A model generated the notes under the pieces. That model was not told the origin of the DNA. It saw nothing but the letters and a program-made list of their open reading frames with translations, and made no database searches. A program made the position numbers and the translations under genes. DNA of 32,189 bases from Kiloniellaceae bacterium (lineage in GTDB: Bacteria > Pseudomonadota > Alphaproteobacteria > Kiloniellales > J153): NCBI GenBank assembly GCA_021776095.1, contig JAJFGO010000063.1, positions 1-32,189 on the forward strand. The letters run 5' to 3'. Shown here one piece after another: positions 1 to 6,822 of this stretch. How positions within the stretch are numbered: the first letter of the stretch is position 1; every line of letters starts with the position of its first letter.

Positions 1-14
1 AGTGACCTGATTTG

Positions 15-31
15 GCGCCATCAAATGGCGC
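15..31. other. short perfect hairpin at window edge
   Basis: GCGCCAT, loop CAA, ATGGCGC form a 7-bp perfect stem. No T-run follows on either strand, so it is not a convincing intrinsic terminator. The rest of positions 1-227 holds no gene I can support. Positions 50-184 on the minus strand can be read as 44 codons without a recognisable family. Confidence 0.3.
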
Positions 32-227
32 GATATGATCAGATATGCTCTAGATCGGAACGACCGGCAGCGCGTAGACTGTCAGCTTCCCTGAGTGGCT
101 CACATCGACCCGTATTGGCCCTTCACGATCAGCGGGGCCAAGGTCGGCTTTCGGATTATAAACCGGCCGTTCAACCGCGGCCATCGGGTCGGGCGTTCCT
201 AGCCAAACCCGGAAATCGACAGAAGTT

Positions 228-947
228 CTATACAGCCTGAATTGGGTGGTTGCTCTTACGCCGCCAACCCATCCAGCCCAGCCCGGCGAGGCCAATCGCG
301 AAGATGGCAAGGGTGGAGGGTTCGGGGACCACTGTGGCGGATCCGAAAATCGATGGAGATTGTGTGGCGGGAGATTGCGCTCCGATACTGACGCTCCATG
401 GATCGAGATTGAAACCCGCGCCGCCGGGGCAGACCGTACAGCGAATTAGAGCTGAATTTATCGGTCCGTAGAGAGTCTCGATTTCCGGGTTCGCGCTGGT
501 GACACTCGAGACGATTTGAAATCCCTGAATCGTCGGAAGGATGAACTCCACCGACACTATGGTACCGGCGAGCAAGGTACTGCCCGCGGCGATTCCCAGG
601 CTTGCGCTCTGACCGATCCAGGAAAAGGACCCGCTCAAAGTCGTTCCCGTATCGTCGACGATGGCAGACAGGGAGAAAGTGCCGACGATGTCCGTCACAT
701 CGAATGGCGCCGTTAGCGGAAAGGCGTCCAAGATGGCCGGATCGCCCGCCGTACCGAGGGTGCCGTCGATGGAGAAAATATCCGTCGTGGCATCGTAGGA
801 ATACAAGATCCCGGAGGTGGAAGGTGCTGGGTTAAAGACTTCGAACGTCGCTCCGAAATCGCCGGGCGCAATGAGACCGGCGAAAGCCCTGTTCGGCAGT
901 AAAACCAGCATCGCAAACAGGAGCAAGAGAGAAGGCACGTTGCGCAT
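228..947 (-). CDS. PEP-CTERM sorting-domain secreted protein
   Basis: The 239-residue product starts with a typical Sec signal peptide: a hydrophobic core at residues 5-18 and a likely cut after A-F-A at 21-23. It ends with a PEP-CTERM tail: V-P-E-P at 207-210, a hydrophobic helix at about 212-228, then W-R-R-K. In known systems this tail is recognised by an exosortase, which cleaves at the PEP motif and helps deliver the protein to the cell surface or extracellular matrix. The middle part is a Gly/Ser/Thr-rich, probably beta-stranded domain that I do not recognise. A strong Shine-Dalgarno AAGGAG lies 8 bases before the ATG and fixes the start. No exosortase or polysaccharide biosynthesis genes are in the window, so this is an orphan substrate here. 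The exact function is unknown. Confidence 0.85.
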   Translation of the reverse strand: MRNVPSLLLLFAMLVLLPNRAFAGLIAPGDFGATFEVFNPAPSTSGILYSYDATTDIFSIDGTLGTAGDPAILDAFPLTAPFDVTDIVGTFSLSAIVDDTGTTLSGSFSWIGQSASLGIAAGSTLLAGTIVSVEFILPTIQGFQIVSSVTSANPEIETLYGPINSALIRCTVCPGGAGFNLDPWSVSIGAQSPATQSPSIFGSATVVPEPSTLAIFAIGLAGLGWMGWRRKSNHPIQAV

Positions 948-978
948 AACGACATCTCCTTCTTTTCCAGCGTTGCTT

Positions 979-1008
979 CACATAAGAGCACAAACATCGA
1001 TATGTCAA
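979..1008 (-). promoter_or_regulatory. candidate sigma70 promoter of the PEP-CTERM gene
   Basis: A perfect TTGACA (-35, 1003-1008 on the minus strand) is followed after 18 bases by TATGTG (979-984). The -35 is consensus but the -10 is weak. It lies about 30 bases upstream of the start codon. Confidence 0.4.
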
Positions 1009-1103
1009 CTTGCCAGAACTATGAATGTCCATCATTCCATTATCCGGCATGCTCCAAATAAACCTACCTCAGCTTGAATCAGAATCCACAACTCGCCAAT
1101 CGG

Positions 1104-1152
1104 GTCGTTGGAGGCGAATGGCCGCTCCGGGTCACGGCCAAAAACCGACGAC
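1104..1152. repeat. imperfect two-step hairpin, possible dispersed intergenic repeat
   Basis: The outer arms GTCGTTGG (1104-1111) and CCGACGAC (1145-1152) pair over 8 bp with one G-U. The inner arms GGCCG (1120-1124) and CGGCC (1135-1139) pair over 5 bp around a 10-base loop. No T-tract follows. The flanking wording (for example an AATAAGCGGGCGTTCAGG-like stretch near 1199) resembles short GC-rich noncoding repeats scattered in some proteobacterial genomes. That resemblance is from memory and untested. Confidence 0.35.
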
Positions 1153-1277
1153 CCCACGCCCATGTCTGCAATCGGGCGTAATGCCGCCGTGAACCGCCAA
1201 TAAGCGGGCGTTCAGGCTGTCGATTCGGCAGGATTTCGAACTAAGACGCGACCGAACGACCTAATAGACAAAATCCA

Positions 1278-2498
1278 TTAACCGGCCGAGCCGCCGGCCT
1301 TATGGGCGATTTCGGTCTGATGGTTGACGATCGCGCTGATCGGAACCAAGGCGATGCCGCGCCGTCGCGCCTCGGGCAGCCAGTCCGCCAGGACCTTGAG
1401 GGTTGCCTTGTGAGGATGGCCGATACCGACCGCGAATCCCCGGCGCCGGGCGATCCGCTCCAAGTGGCCCAGTTGCCCCCGGATCGAGCCCGCGTCGCGC
1501 CGGTTATGATCCAGGAAAACGTCGCGCCGGGCAAAGGGTACGCCACTGCGCGCCGCCGCGCGCCAGGCGACACTTGCCGCCGAGGTCACCGAATCGAGGA
1601 ACAGCAGGTCGCGAGCGCGCAACTCGCGCATGACCTGGCCGATGCCCTCGGGCGCCGCGGTGAACTTACTGCCCATGTGATTGTTGATCCCGACGAAACC
1701 GTCGAAACGCGCTAGGCCCCATTGCAGGCGCCGGGCGACTTCGTCGCGGGACAACCCGGTGCGTAGAACCTTGGGGCCGGGATCGTAGGCCGGATCGCGG
1801 GGCTCCATGGGTACGTGAAGGAGCAATTCGTGCCCGGCCGCGCGGGCGTCGGCAGCGAAACCGCGTAGGCCCTCGGCGTAGGTCATGAAGGATAAGGTCA
1901 AGGGTGCCGGCAAGTTGATGGCGCGCCGCGCCGCCGGGCGGTTCAGGCCCAAATCGTCCAGCACAATCGCAATCATCGGCTGGCCGGGCGCAACCGTCAC
2001 CGGAACCGCGTTGCGCAGCCAGAGCGGCGGCCGCCGCGCTGGTACCAAGGTTCCCATACCGCCGGGCGCCGGCAAGGCGGCGAGATGAATCTCACCCGGA
2101 TCGACCGCGGCTACGGAGCCTTGTAAGAGTTGAGCAGCGTCCTGAGGTTCCTCGTAGAGGCGCGCCAGGGCGTCCTCGACGCCTTCGGGCGCGGCAACAC
2201 CATTTCCGTCGGGAATTCGCACCGCTACCGACGCAAATCCGGGCGCGCCCACCTCATGGCCCAACGGGCCCGAGGACACCTCGATGGGCGTGGGAAAGAT
2301 CGCCGCCACCGGAGGCGCGGTCGAAAGTGCCATATGGGCGCCGCCCAAACCGCCAATAAAGCCAGCCAGCAGCGCCAACCCCAAGGCCGAGGCCGCGCCG
2401 CGCACCAAGACTACGAGCGTGCCCGCCTTAGCCACCGAAACCGGCATTGCCGGTTTGGCAGCGCCGCTCAGTCGAGAAGACGCTTGGGTGCGGGCCAT
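1278..2498 (-). CDS. divergent polysaccharide deacetylase family protein
   Basis: The 406-residue protein has one hydrophobic segment at about residues 25-55, probably a membrane anchor or uncleaved signal, then a low-complexity Pro/Ala/Gly linker to about 170. A YibQ-like (DUF610) divergent polysaccharide deacetylase domain occupies about 174-395. Family marks are I-V-L-D-D-L-G at 178-184, L-H-V-P-M-E-P at 227-233, N-N-H-M-G-S at 272-277 and G-H-P-H at 360-363, which are the expected metal-binding and catalytic positions of the NodB-like fold. It probably acts in the periplasm on an envelope polysaccharide; the substrate is unknown. In many alphaproteobacteria this gene follows a ctpA-type protease or sits near gpmI; neither is present here. 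The ATG start fits the N-terminal hydrophobic segment, but no strong ribosome site was noted. Confidence 0.85.
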   Translation of the reverse strand: MARTQASSRLSGAAKPAMPVSVAKAGTLVVLVRGAASALGLALLAGFIGGLGGAHMALSTAPPVAAIFPTPIEVSSGPLGHEVGAPGFASVAVRIPDGNGVAAPEGVEDALARLYEEPQDAAQLLQGSVAAVDPGEIHLAALPAPGGMGTLVPARRPPLWLRNAVPVTVAPGQPMIAIVLDDLGLNRPAARRAINLPAPLTLSFMTYAEGLRGFAADARAAGHELLLHVPMEPRDPAYDPGPKVLRTGLSRDEVARRLQWGLARFDGFVGINNHMGSKFTAAPEGIGQVMRELRARDLLFLDSVTSAASVAWRAAARSGVPFARRDVFLDHNRRDAGSIRGQLGHLERIARRRGFAVGIGHPHKATLKVLADWLPEARRRGIALVPISAIVNHQTEIAHKAGGSAG

Positions 2499-2728
2499 GC
2501 TTCGATCCGAATTGGGTAAGTCAGCCTAACACGCCACATCACCGGGCCGACAGCCGACTCCACCGTTATAAGCCCGGAAACTTGGGGATTACTTAATGAT
2601 ATTGGCCTCCTGGGCGGGCCAGTTCAGCTAAATCCGGGCATTCGGGCCAGGCACCGCGTTTCACTGTTATCAATGACTGCAAGAGCCTCTAGCCCACATT
2701 GGCAGCCGCTCACTTTCGACCAGGATTG
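2499..2728. other. intergenic region at the edge of the low-GC cassette
   Basis: These 230 bases separate the deacetylase start from the stop of the DUF2188 gene. No gene, good terminator or convincing promoter is visible. The stretch near 2685-2715 (CATTGGCAGCCGCTCACTTT and following) looks loosely like the noncoding material near 1110-1140, without clear identity. Confidence 0.3.
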
Positions 2729-2977
2729 CTAGTGTTCCCTGTCTTTTGGCGGATTGGGGTCATTGCCCGGGGCGATTGTATCCTTGCTCCGGATCTTTCC
2801 ATCCAGTCCCTTAGTAGCGAGCTCGCCCCCACCCTGTTTCTTTAACATCGCACGAGCCACGGCTTCGGCGGCACGTTGGGTATCATGTAAAGAACTCGCC
2901 CGATTAGCGTCATTTCGCTTGTTCGCCCACCGTCCACCCTGTGTATGAAATACTGTCCTATCTCTATCTTTGGCCAT
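2729..2977 (-). CDS. DUF2188 domain protein, second gene of the cassette
   Basis: The 82-residue product matches the DUF2188 pattern along its whole length: H-T-Q-G-G-R-W-A near the start, R-A-S-S-L-H-D-T-Q then a helix, Q-G-G-G-E-L, G-L-D-G-K-I-R-S-K-D-T, and N-D-P-N-P-P-K-D at the end. The family's function is unknown; members are small soluble proteins common in accessory DNA. An in-frame ATG lies at 2995, but AAGGA lies just ahead of tandem ATGs at 2980 and 2977, and homologues begin M-A-K, so I prefer 2977. It overlaps the 3' end of the preceding gene by 14 bases, implying translational coupling. Base composition is clearly lower in GC than the flanking core genes. Confidence 0.75.
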   Translation of the reverse strand: MAKDRDRTVFHTQGGRWANKRNDANRASSLHDTQRAAEAVARAMLKKQGGGELATKGLDGKIRSKDTIAPGNDPNPPKDREH

Positions 2978-3590
2978 CATTACTATCCTTGCCATGTGCT
3001 TTGTCGCTCGCTAACGCCGCTAGATAACCGCTCAGGCTTTGCATGACAGCGGAAACCCTTTTTGCTTCATCATGCGTCAGATCACTCGGTAGATTCGAAA
3101 TACGGACAATCACAGAGCGGTCTCTCAGAGGAATAGGAAATACAAGCGGTGCTGCTGACGATTTTCCGCCAGAATCGCCCCCAAATTCCTCAACTTCAAA
3201 ATCATTAAGAGGCTCATTTTCTCGTGATTTTGAACGTTTGAGCTCCTCTCCCTTATTTGCGGCCGAGCGTTTTCTCTGCGTCGCAGCGGGCTTAAAAGCG
3301 GCAGGATTGTCCCTCCATTTGATAAAATCCCCTACCGCAGTATTTACCCTAGCCTTGTAAACTTGCAGGCTATCTGGGGTGTATTCTCCGCTTGACAAAT
3401 TCATGAACCTTGCGAAAACACCGTCAAGGTCAAGATTCCGAAGGTCCGACTTCTCGTCGTCCTCTAAGCCGGACAACACTTTTTTCGCCGCAGTTTTCCG
3501 ACTTTGCGCAGTGGCCCTATTGAAAAGGCCTTTATCTGCGCCAAAATCCAAAAACTTCAGCAAATCATCGAGAGAATATGTTCCGTCCAT
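2964..3590 (-). CDS. uncharacterised protein, possible SAM-like integrase N-domain without catalytic domain
   Basis: I do not recognise this 208-residue protein as a named family. Residues 1-95 are mainly helical and read like the core-binding (SAM-like) domain of tyrosine recombinases, with T-A-Q-S-R-K-T-A-A-K-K-V-L and a later Y-K-A-R-V-N-T-A-V-x-D-F. Residues 100-145 are a charged Lys/Arg/Glu linker. Residues 150-195 hold a motif of the form F-P-I-P-L-R, V-I-V-R-I, L-P-x-D-L-T-x-x-E-A-x-R-V. No recombinase Arg/His/Tyr catalytic block follows. A GTG at 3605 would add five residues, but GAGGA lies 8 bases before the ATG at 3590, so that start is chosen. It is the first gene of a two-gene unit with the DUF2188 protein. 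Domain assignment is inference; that it is a real gene is supported by the ribosome site and promoter. Confidence 0.6.
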   Translation of the reverse strand: MDGTYSLDDLLKFLDFGADKGLFNRATAQSRKTAAKKVLSGLEDDEKSDLRNLDLDGVFARFMNLSSGEYTPDSLQVYKARVNTAVGDFIKWRDNPAAFKPAATQRKRSAANKGEELKRSKSRENEPLNDFEVEEFGGDSGGKSSAAPLVFPIPLRDRSVIVRISNLPSDLTHDEAKRVSAVMQSLSGYLAALASDKAHGKDSNDGQR

Positions 3591-3634
3591 CTTAAAAGTC
3601 CTCACTGAATTGAAGGCACGTCCTGTTATTGATA

Positions 3635-3663
3635 AAATTAATCTATCTGATCCAGATTGTCAA
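3635..3663 (-). promoter_or_regulatory. near-consensus sigma70 promoter of the low-GC cassette
   Basis: TTGACA (3658-3663, minus strand) and TAATTT (3635-3640) are separated by exactly 17 bases. The predicted transcript would start near 3628, giving a leader of about 40 bases to the ATG at 3590. The surrounding DNA is AT-rich (60 bases at 3601-3660 are about 38% GC by hand count). Confidence 0.6.
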
Positions 3664-3778
3664 TTCCTGCTTTGTCTGATGCAGAAATTTTTTTCTGGTC
3701 ACAGAAAGAGGCTGCAAAACTACTGGGCCATGTTTCTGGCGAAGCCGCGCCGGCCTGCTTCCGTCGGCCCGATCAAGC

Positions 3779-3787
3779 TGATATAAA
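3779..3787 (+). promoter_or_regulatory. extended -10 promoter of the trpG operon
   Basis: TGATATAAA is an extended -10 element (TG, one base, TATAAA). A poor -35 (TTCCGT, 3759-3764) sits 17 bases upstream, as is usual for extended -10 promoters. Transcription would start near 3794, about 47 bases before trpG. No trp leader peptide or attenuator hairpin is apparent in that short leader. Confidence 0.5.
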
Positions 3788-3840
3788 CTATCCAGGAAAT
3801 CTCATGCGCAGGTCTAAGAAATACCTGCTAAGGCATTGTA

Positions 3841-4449
3841 ATGTTTCTATTGATCGATAACTACGATAGCTTCACCTACAACCTGTTCCATTTCCTGGGC
3901 GAACTGGGCGCCCAGGTCGAGGTCCGGCGCAACGATGCTATCTCGGCCGAAGACGCCTTGGCCATGGCGCCCCAAGGCATCGTGATCTCGCCGGGCCCTT
4001 GCGATCCGGACCGGGCCGGGATCTGCCTCGACCTGGTGCGCGCCGCGACCGGGCGGGTGCCGCTTTTGGGGGTGTGCCTGGGCCACCAGGCGATCGGTCA
4101 GGCCTATGGCGGCAAGGTGGTGCGCTCCCCGGTGTGCATGCACGGCAAGCTGAGCGACGTCCGCCACGCCGGCGCCGGCATCTTCGACGGCTTGCCGTCG
4201 CCATTTCAGGCGACGCGGTATCACTCATTGCAATTGGCCCGCGACAGCCTGCCAGGTTGCCTCGAGATCACAGCCGAGGCAGACGACGGCCTGATCATGG
4301 GCATCCGGCATACCGAATTACCGGTCTTCGGGGTCCAGTTCCATCCCGAAAGTATCGCCTCGGAACACGGCCACGCGCTCCTGGGCAATTTCCTGGCCAT
4401 CGCCGGGCACAACGTGACCGAAACGCCGCGCCAGGCGGCGGTCGCTTAG
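3841..4449 (+). CDS. trpG: anthranilate synthase component II (glutamine amidotransferase)
   Basis: TrpG hydrolyses glutamine and passes ammonia to TrpE for anthranilate synthesis, the first step of tryptophan biosynthesis in the cytoplasm. The 202-residue product is a full-length class I amidotransferase: D-N-Y-D-S-F at 6-11, the oxyanion segment P-G-P-C at 51-54, the nucleophile Cys79 in G-V-C-L-G-H, and the His168/Glu170 pair in Q-F-H-P-E-S. The same subunit can also serve PabB in folate synthesis, and sequence alone cannot exclude a dual role. AAGG upstream supports the ATG. It heads a plus-strand operon with trpD 21 bases downstream. TrpE, often just upstream of trpG in this cluster, is not within the window; the AT-rich cassette lies there instead. 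Confidence 0.95.
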   Translation: MFLLIDNYDSFTYNLFHFLGELGAQVEVRRNDAISAEDALAMAPQGIVISPGPCDPDRAGICLDLVRAATGRVPLLGVCLGHQAIGQAYGGKVVRSPVCMHGKLSDVRHAGAGIFDGLPSPFQATRYHSLQLARDSLPGCLEITAEADDGLIMGIRHTELPVFGVQFHPESIASEHGHALLGNFLAIAGHNVTETPRQAAVA

Positions 4450-4470
4450 CGACCGGCGGAGCGCATTTCA

Positions 4471-5517
4471 ATGACCGCCGACATGACCGATCTGAAAGCC
4501 GTGCTGGGGATCGTGGCCACCGGCCAGGCGCTGAACAGCGCCCAGGCCGAGCAGGCCTTCGACATCATCATGTCCGGCAACGCGACCCCGGCCCAAATGG
4601 GCGGCTTCCTCATGGCGCTCAGGGTGCGCGGCGAAACGGTCGAGGAGATCACCGGCGCCGCCCGCGCCATGCGGGCCAAGATGCTGACCATCGATGCGCC
4701 CGCGGGCGCGATCGATACGTGCGGCACCGGGGGCGATGCCAAGGGCACCTACAACGTCTCCTCGGCTAGCGCTTTCGTGGTCGCCGCCTGCGGTGTACCG
4801 GTCGCCAAGCACGGCAATCGGGCGCTATCGTCCAAGAGCGGCGCGGCCGACGTGCTCGGTGCCCTGGGGGTCAATATCGACGCGGATATGAGCCTGGTGC
4901 AGCGGGCCTTGAACGAGGCCGGAATTACCTTCCTCATGGCGCCGCGCCATCACAGCGCCATGCGCCATGTTGGGCCGACCCGGGTCGAGCTCGGCACACG
5001 GACCATCTTTAATTTGCTCGGCCCCCTGTCCAACCCGGCCCGGGTCAAGCGCCAGATCATCGGCGTCTTCTCGCCCGATTGGGTCGAACCCCTGGCCCAT
5101 GTCCTGAGGGAACTAGGGCACGAGCGCGCCTGGATCGTGCACGGCGCGGACGGCCTGGACGAGTTGTCGACGACCGGCGTCTCCCAAGTGGCCGAGCTTA
5201 AGGACGGCCGGGTTTCAACCTTCGAAGTGACGCCGGATCAGGCCGGATTGCCGACCGCCAAGTTGGACGACCTCAAGGGCGGCGACGCGGCACGCAATGC
5301 CCATGTTTTGCAGGCCATGCTGGACGGCGAGCACGGACCGTTCCGCGATGTCGTGATCCTGTCCAGCGCGGCCACCCTGATCGTGGCCGGCAAGGCCGAA
5401 GACTTGAAGCAAGGCGCGGCCATGGCGGCCAAGGCCATCGACGGCGGCGGGGCCCGCGCCGCCCTGGCCCGCTTGTGCGCGATCACCAACGAGACTGTAC
5501 CGGGATCCTCGGCATGA
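4471..5517 (+). CDS. trpD: anthranilate phosphoribosyltransferase
   Basis: TrpD transfers the phosphoribosyl group of PRPP to anthranilate. The 348-residue length is typical. The PRPP-binding glycine loop D-T-C-G-T-G-G-D is at 82-89, N-V-S-S-A-S at 95-100, K-H-G-N-R at 113-117 and S-S-K-S-G at 120-124, all characteristic of the family. A small alpha-helical domain comes first and the larger nucleoside-phosphorylase-like domain follows. A GGAG lies 9 bases before the first ATG; a second in-frame ATG (codon 5) is an alternative start. Its stop codon overlaps the trpC start as ATGA, indicating translational coupling. Confidence 0.95.
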   Translation: MTADMTDLKAVLGIVATGQALNSAQAEQAFDIIMSGNATPAQMGGFLMALRVRGETVEEITGAARAMRAKMLTIDAPAGAIDTCGTGGDAKGTYNVSSASAFVVAACGVPVAKHGNRALSSKSGAADVLGALGVNIDADMSLVQRALNEAGITFLMAPRHHSAMRHVGPTRVELGTRTIFNLLGPLSNPARVKRQIIGVFSPDWVEPLAHVLRELGHERAWIVHGADGLDELSTTGVSQVAELKDGRVSTFEVTPDQAGLPTAKLDDLKGGDAARNAHVLQAMLDGEHGPFRDVVILSSAATLIVAGKAEDLKQGAAMAAKAIDGGGARAALARLCAITNETVPGSSA

Positions 5518-6329
5518 GCGACGTCCTGACCCGCATCTGCGCGGACAAAGCCGAAGAGGTGCGTGCCCGCAAGGCGCGAACCCCCCTTGCCGAGCTCCAG
5601 GACCGGGCCAAAGTGGCCACGCCGGCGCGCGGCTTTCATGCCGCGTTGGCCCGAAAGGCGGCGGCCGGCGGCTACGGTTTGATCTGCGAAATCAAGAAAG
5701 CCTCGCCCAGCAAAGGTTTGATCCGGGAGGATTTCGATCCGCCAAGCCTGGCACGGTCCTACCAGGCCGGCGGGGCGTCGTGCCTGTCGGTCCTGACGGA
5801 CACGCCCTATTTCCAGGGCCAGGACACGGACCTGGTGGTGGCGCGCGCGGCGGTCGACCTGCCGGTGTTGCGCAAGGACTTCATGCTCGACCCCTATCAG
5901 ATCGTCGAATCCCGCGCGCTGGGTGCCGACTGCGTGCTGCTAATCATGGCCGCCCTGAGCGACGGACAGGCCACGGAGCTGGAGGATGCCGCCCGGACCC
6001 TGGGCATGGATGTTCTGGTCGAGGTTCACGACGCCGCCGAACTGGCCCGCGCGTGCGCCCTGAAATCGCCCCTGATCGGGATAAACAACCGCAATCTCAA
6101 GACCCTGGAGGTCGATCTGGCGACCACCGAGACCCTAGCGCCCCAAGTCCCCCAGGGGCGGCTGCTGGTCGCCGAGAGCGGGCTCTTCACTCGGGCCGAT
6201 CTGCAACGCCTGCAGGCTGTGGGTGCCGCCGCCTTCCTGATTGGCGAATCTCTGATGCGCCAGGACGACGTAGCTGCCGCGACCGCTGCCTTGCTGGGCG
6301 ACGACGCGCGGCACGCGGCCAGCGCCTGA
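5514..6329 (+). CDS. trpC: indole-3-glycerol phosphate synthase
   Basis: TrpC closes the indole ring from the phosphoribosyl-anthranilate-derived ribulose phosphate. The 271-residue TIM barrel shows the expected catalytic set: C-E-I-K-K-A-S-P-S at 58-66 (Glu59, Lys61), L-R-K-D-F around Lys121, Glu170 in V-E-V-H, Asn191 in I-N-N-R-N-L, Glu221 in A-E-S-G and the phosphate loop I-G-E-S-L-M near 243. It is monofunctional; no TrpF domain is fused. The start is chosen at the ATG overlapping the trpD stop (ATGA), rather than an upstream in-frame codon within trpD. Only 16 bases separate it from moaC. Confidence 0.95.
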   Translation: MSDVLTRICADKAEEVRARKARTPLAELQDRAKVATPARGFHAALARKAAAGGYGLICEIKKASPSKGLIREDFDPPSLARSYQAGGASCLSVLTDTPYFQGQDTDLVVARAAVDLPVLRKDFMLDPYQIVESRALGADCVLLIMAALSDGQATELEDAARTLGMDVLVEVHDAAELARACALKSPLIGINNRNLKTLEVDLATTETLAPQVPQGRLLVAESGLFTRADLQRLQAVGAAAFLIGESLMRQDDVAAATAALLGDDARHAASA

Positions 6330-6345
6330 GCCGAGGGCCCCGTCC

Positions 6346-6822
6346 ATGGCCGAATTCACTCATTTCGACGCCGAAGGCAAAGCGGTCATGGTCGATGTCT
6401 CGACCAAGCCTGAAACCAAGCGGGTCGCCACCGCCAAGGCTTCGGTAGTGATGAAGCCGGAAACCCTGGCCATGATTCGGAACGGCGCCATGGCCAAGGG
6501 CGACGTACTTTCGGTCGCGCGTTTGGCCGGCATCATGGGCGCCAAGCGCACGCCCGATCTGATCCCGCTGTGCCATCCGCTGTCGCTCGACGCGGTCCAA
6601 TTGGATTTGACCTTGGCGCCGGAGCGCAACGCGGTCGATGTCGCCGCAACCTGCACCCTGACCGGGCGGACCGGGGTTGAGATGGAGGCCCTGACGGCGG
6701 TCTCGATCGCCGCCCTGACCGTCTACGATATGTGCAAGGCGGTCGACCGGGGCATGCACATCGCCGATATCCGCCTAACCCACAAATCCGGCGGCAAATC
6801 CGGCACCTACGAGGCCCCTTGA
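6346..6822 (+). CDS. moaC: cyclic pyranopterin monophosphate synthase
   Basis: MoaC converts the 3',8-cyclo-GTP made by MoaA into cyclic pyranopterin monophosphate, the first stable molybdopterin precursor. The 158-residue protein has the family's usual length and marks: L-C-H-P-L at 75-79, G-V-E-M-E-A-L at 110-116, Asp128 and Lys131 in Y-D-M-C-K-A, and K-S-G-G-K-S-G at 147-153. The spacing matches the well-studied E. coli enzyme. It follows trpC by 16 bases and its stop overlaps the moeA start (TGATG). The trpC-moaC-moeA linkage is a known alphaproteobacterial arrangement; no obvious metabolic link between tryptophan and molybdenum cofactor explains it. Confidence 0.95.
   Translation: MAEFTHFDAEGKAVMVDVSTKPETKRVATAKASVVMKPETLAMIRNGAMAKGDVLSVARLAGIMGAKRTPDLIPLCHPLSLDAVQLDLTLAPERNAVDVAATCTLTGRTGVEMEALTAVSIAALTVYDMCKAVDRGMHIADIRLTHKSGGKSGTYEAP

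Larger units (their letters stand above)
948..1277. other. intergenic stretch with one structured element
   Basis: This 330-base gap lies between the stop of the deacetylase and the start of the PEP-CTERM gene. Besides the candidate promoter near 979-1008 it holds an imperfect hairpin at 1104-1152. No coding region is supported in either direction. Confidence 0.5.

Noticed and set aside
50-310. 86-codon minus-strand open frame at the window edge
   Set aside because: It overlaps the 3' end of the PEP-CTERM gene in another frame, has no recognised domain, and only its last 44 codons lie outside that gene. It could be a relic but cannot be supported.
3788-3840. trp attenuator or leader peptide before trpG
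   Set aside because: The leader is too short and has no Trp-codon run or alternative hairpins.
3657-3860. 67-codon plus-strand open frame before trpG, looked at as an integrase remnant
   Set aside because: A L-L-G-H string recalls recombinases, but no other motif fits and it has no ribosome site. It overlaps the trpG start and the promoter regions.
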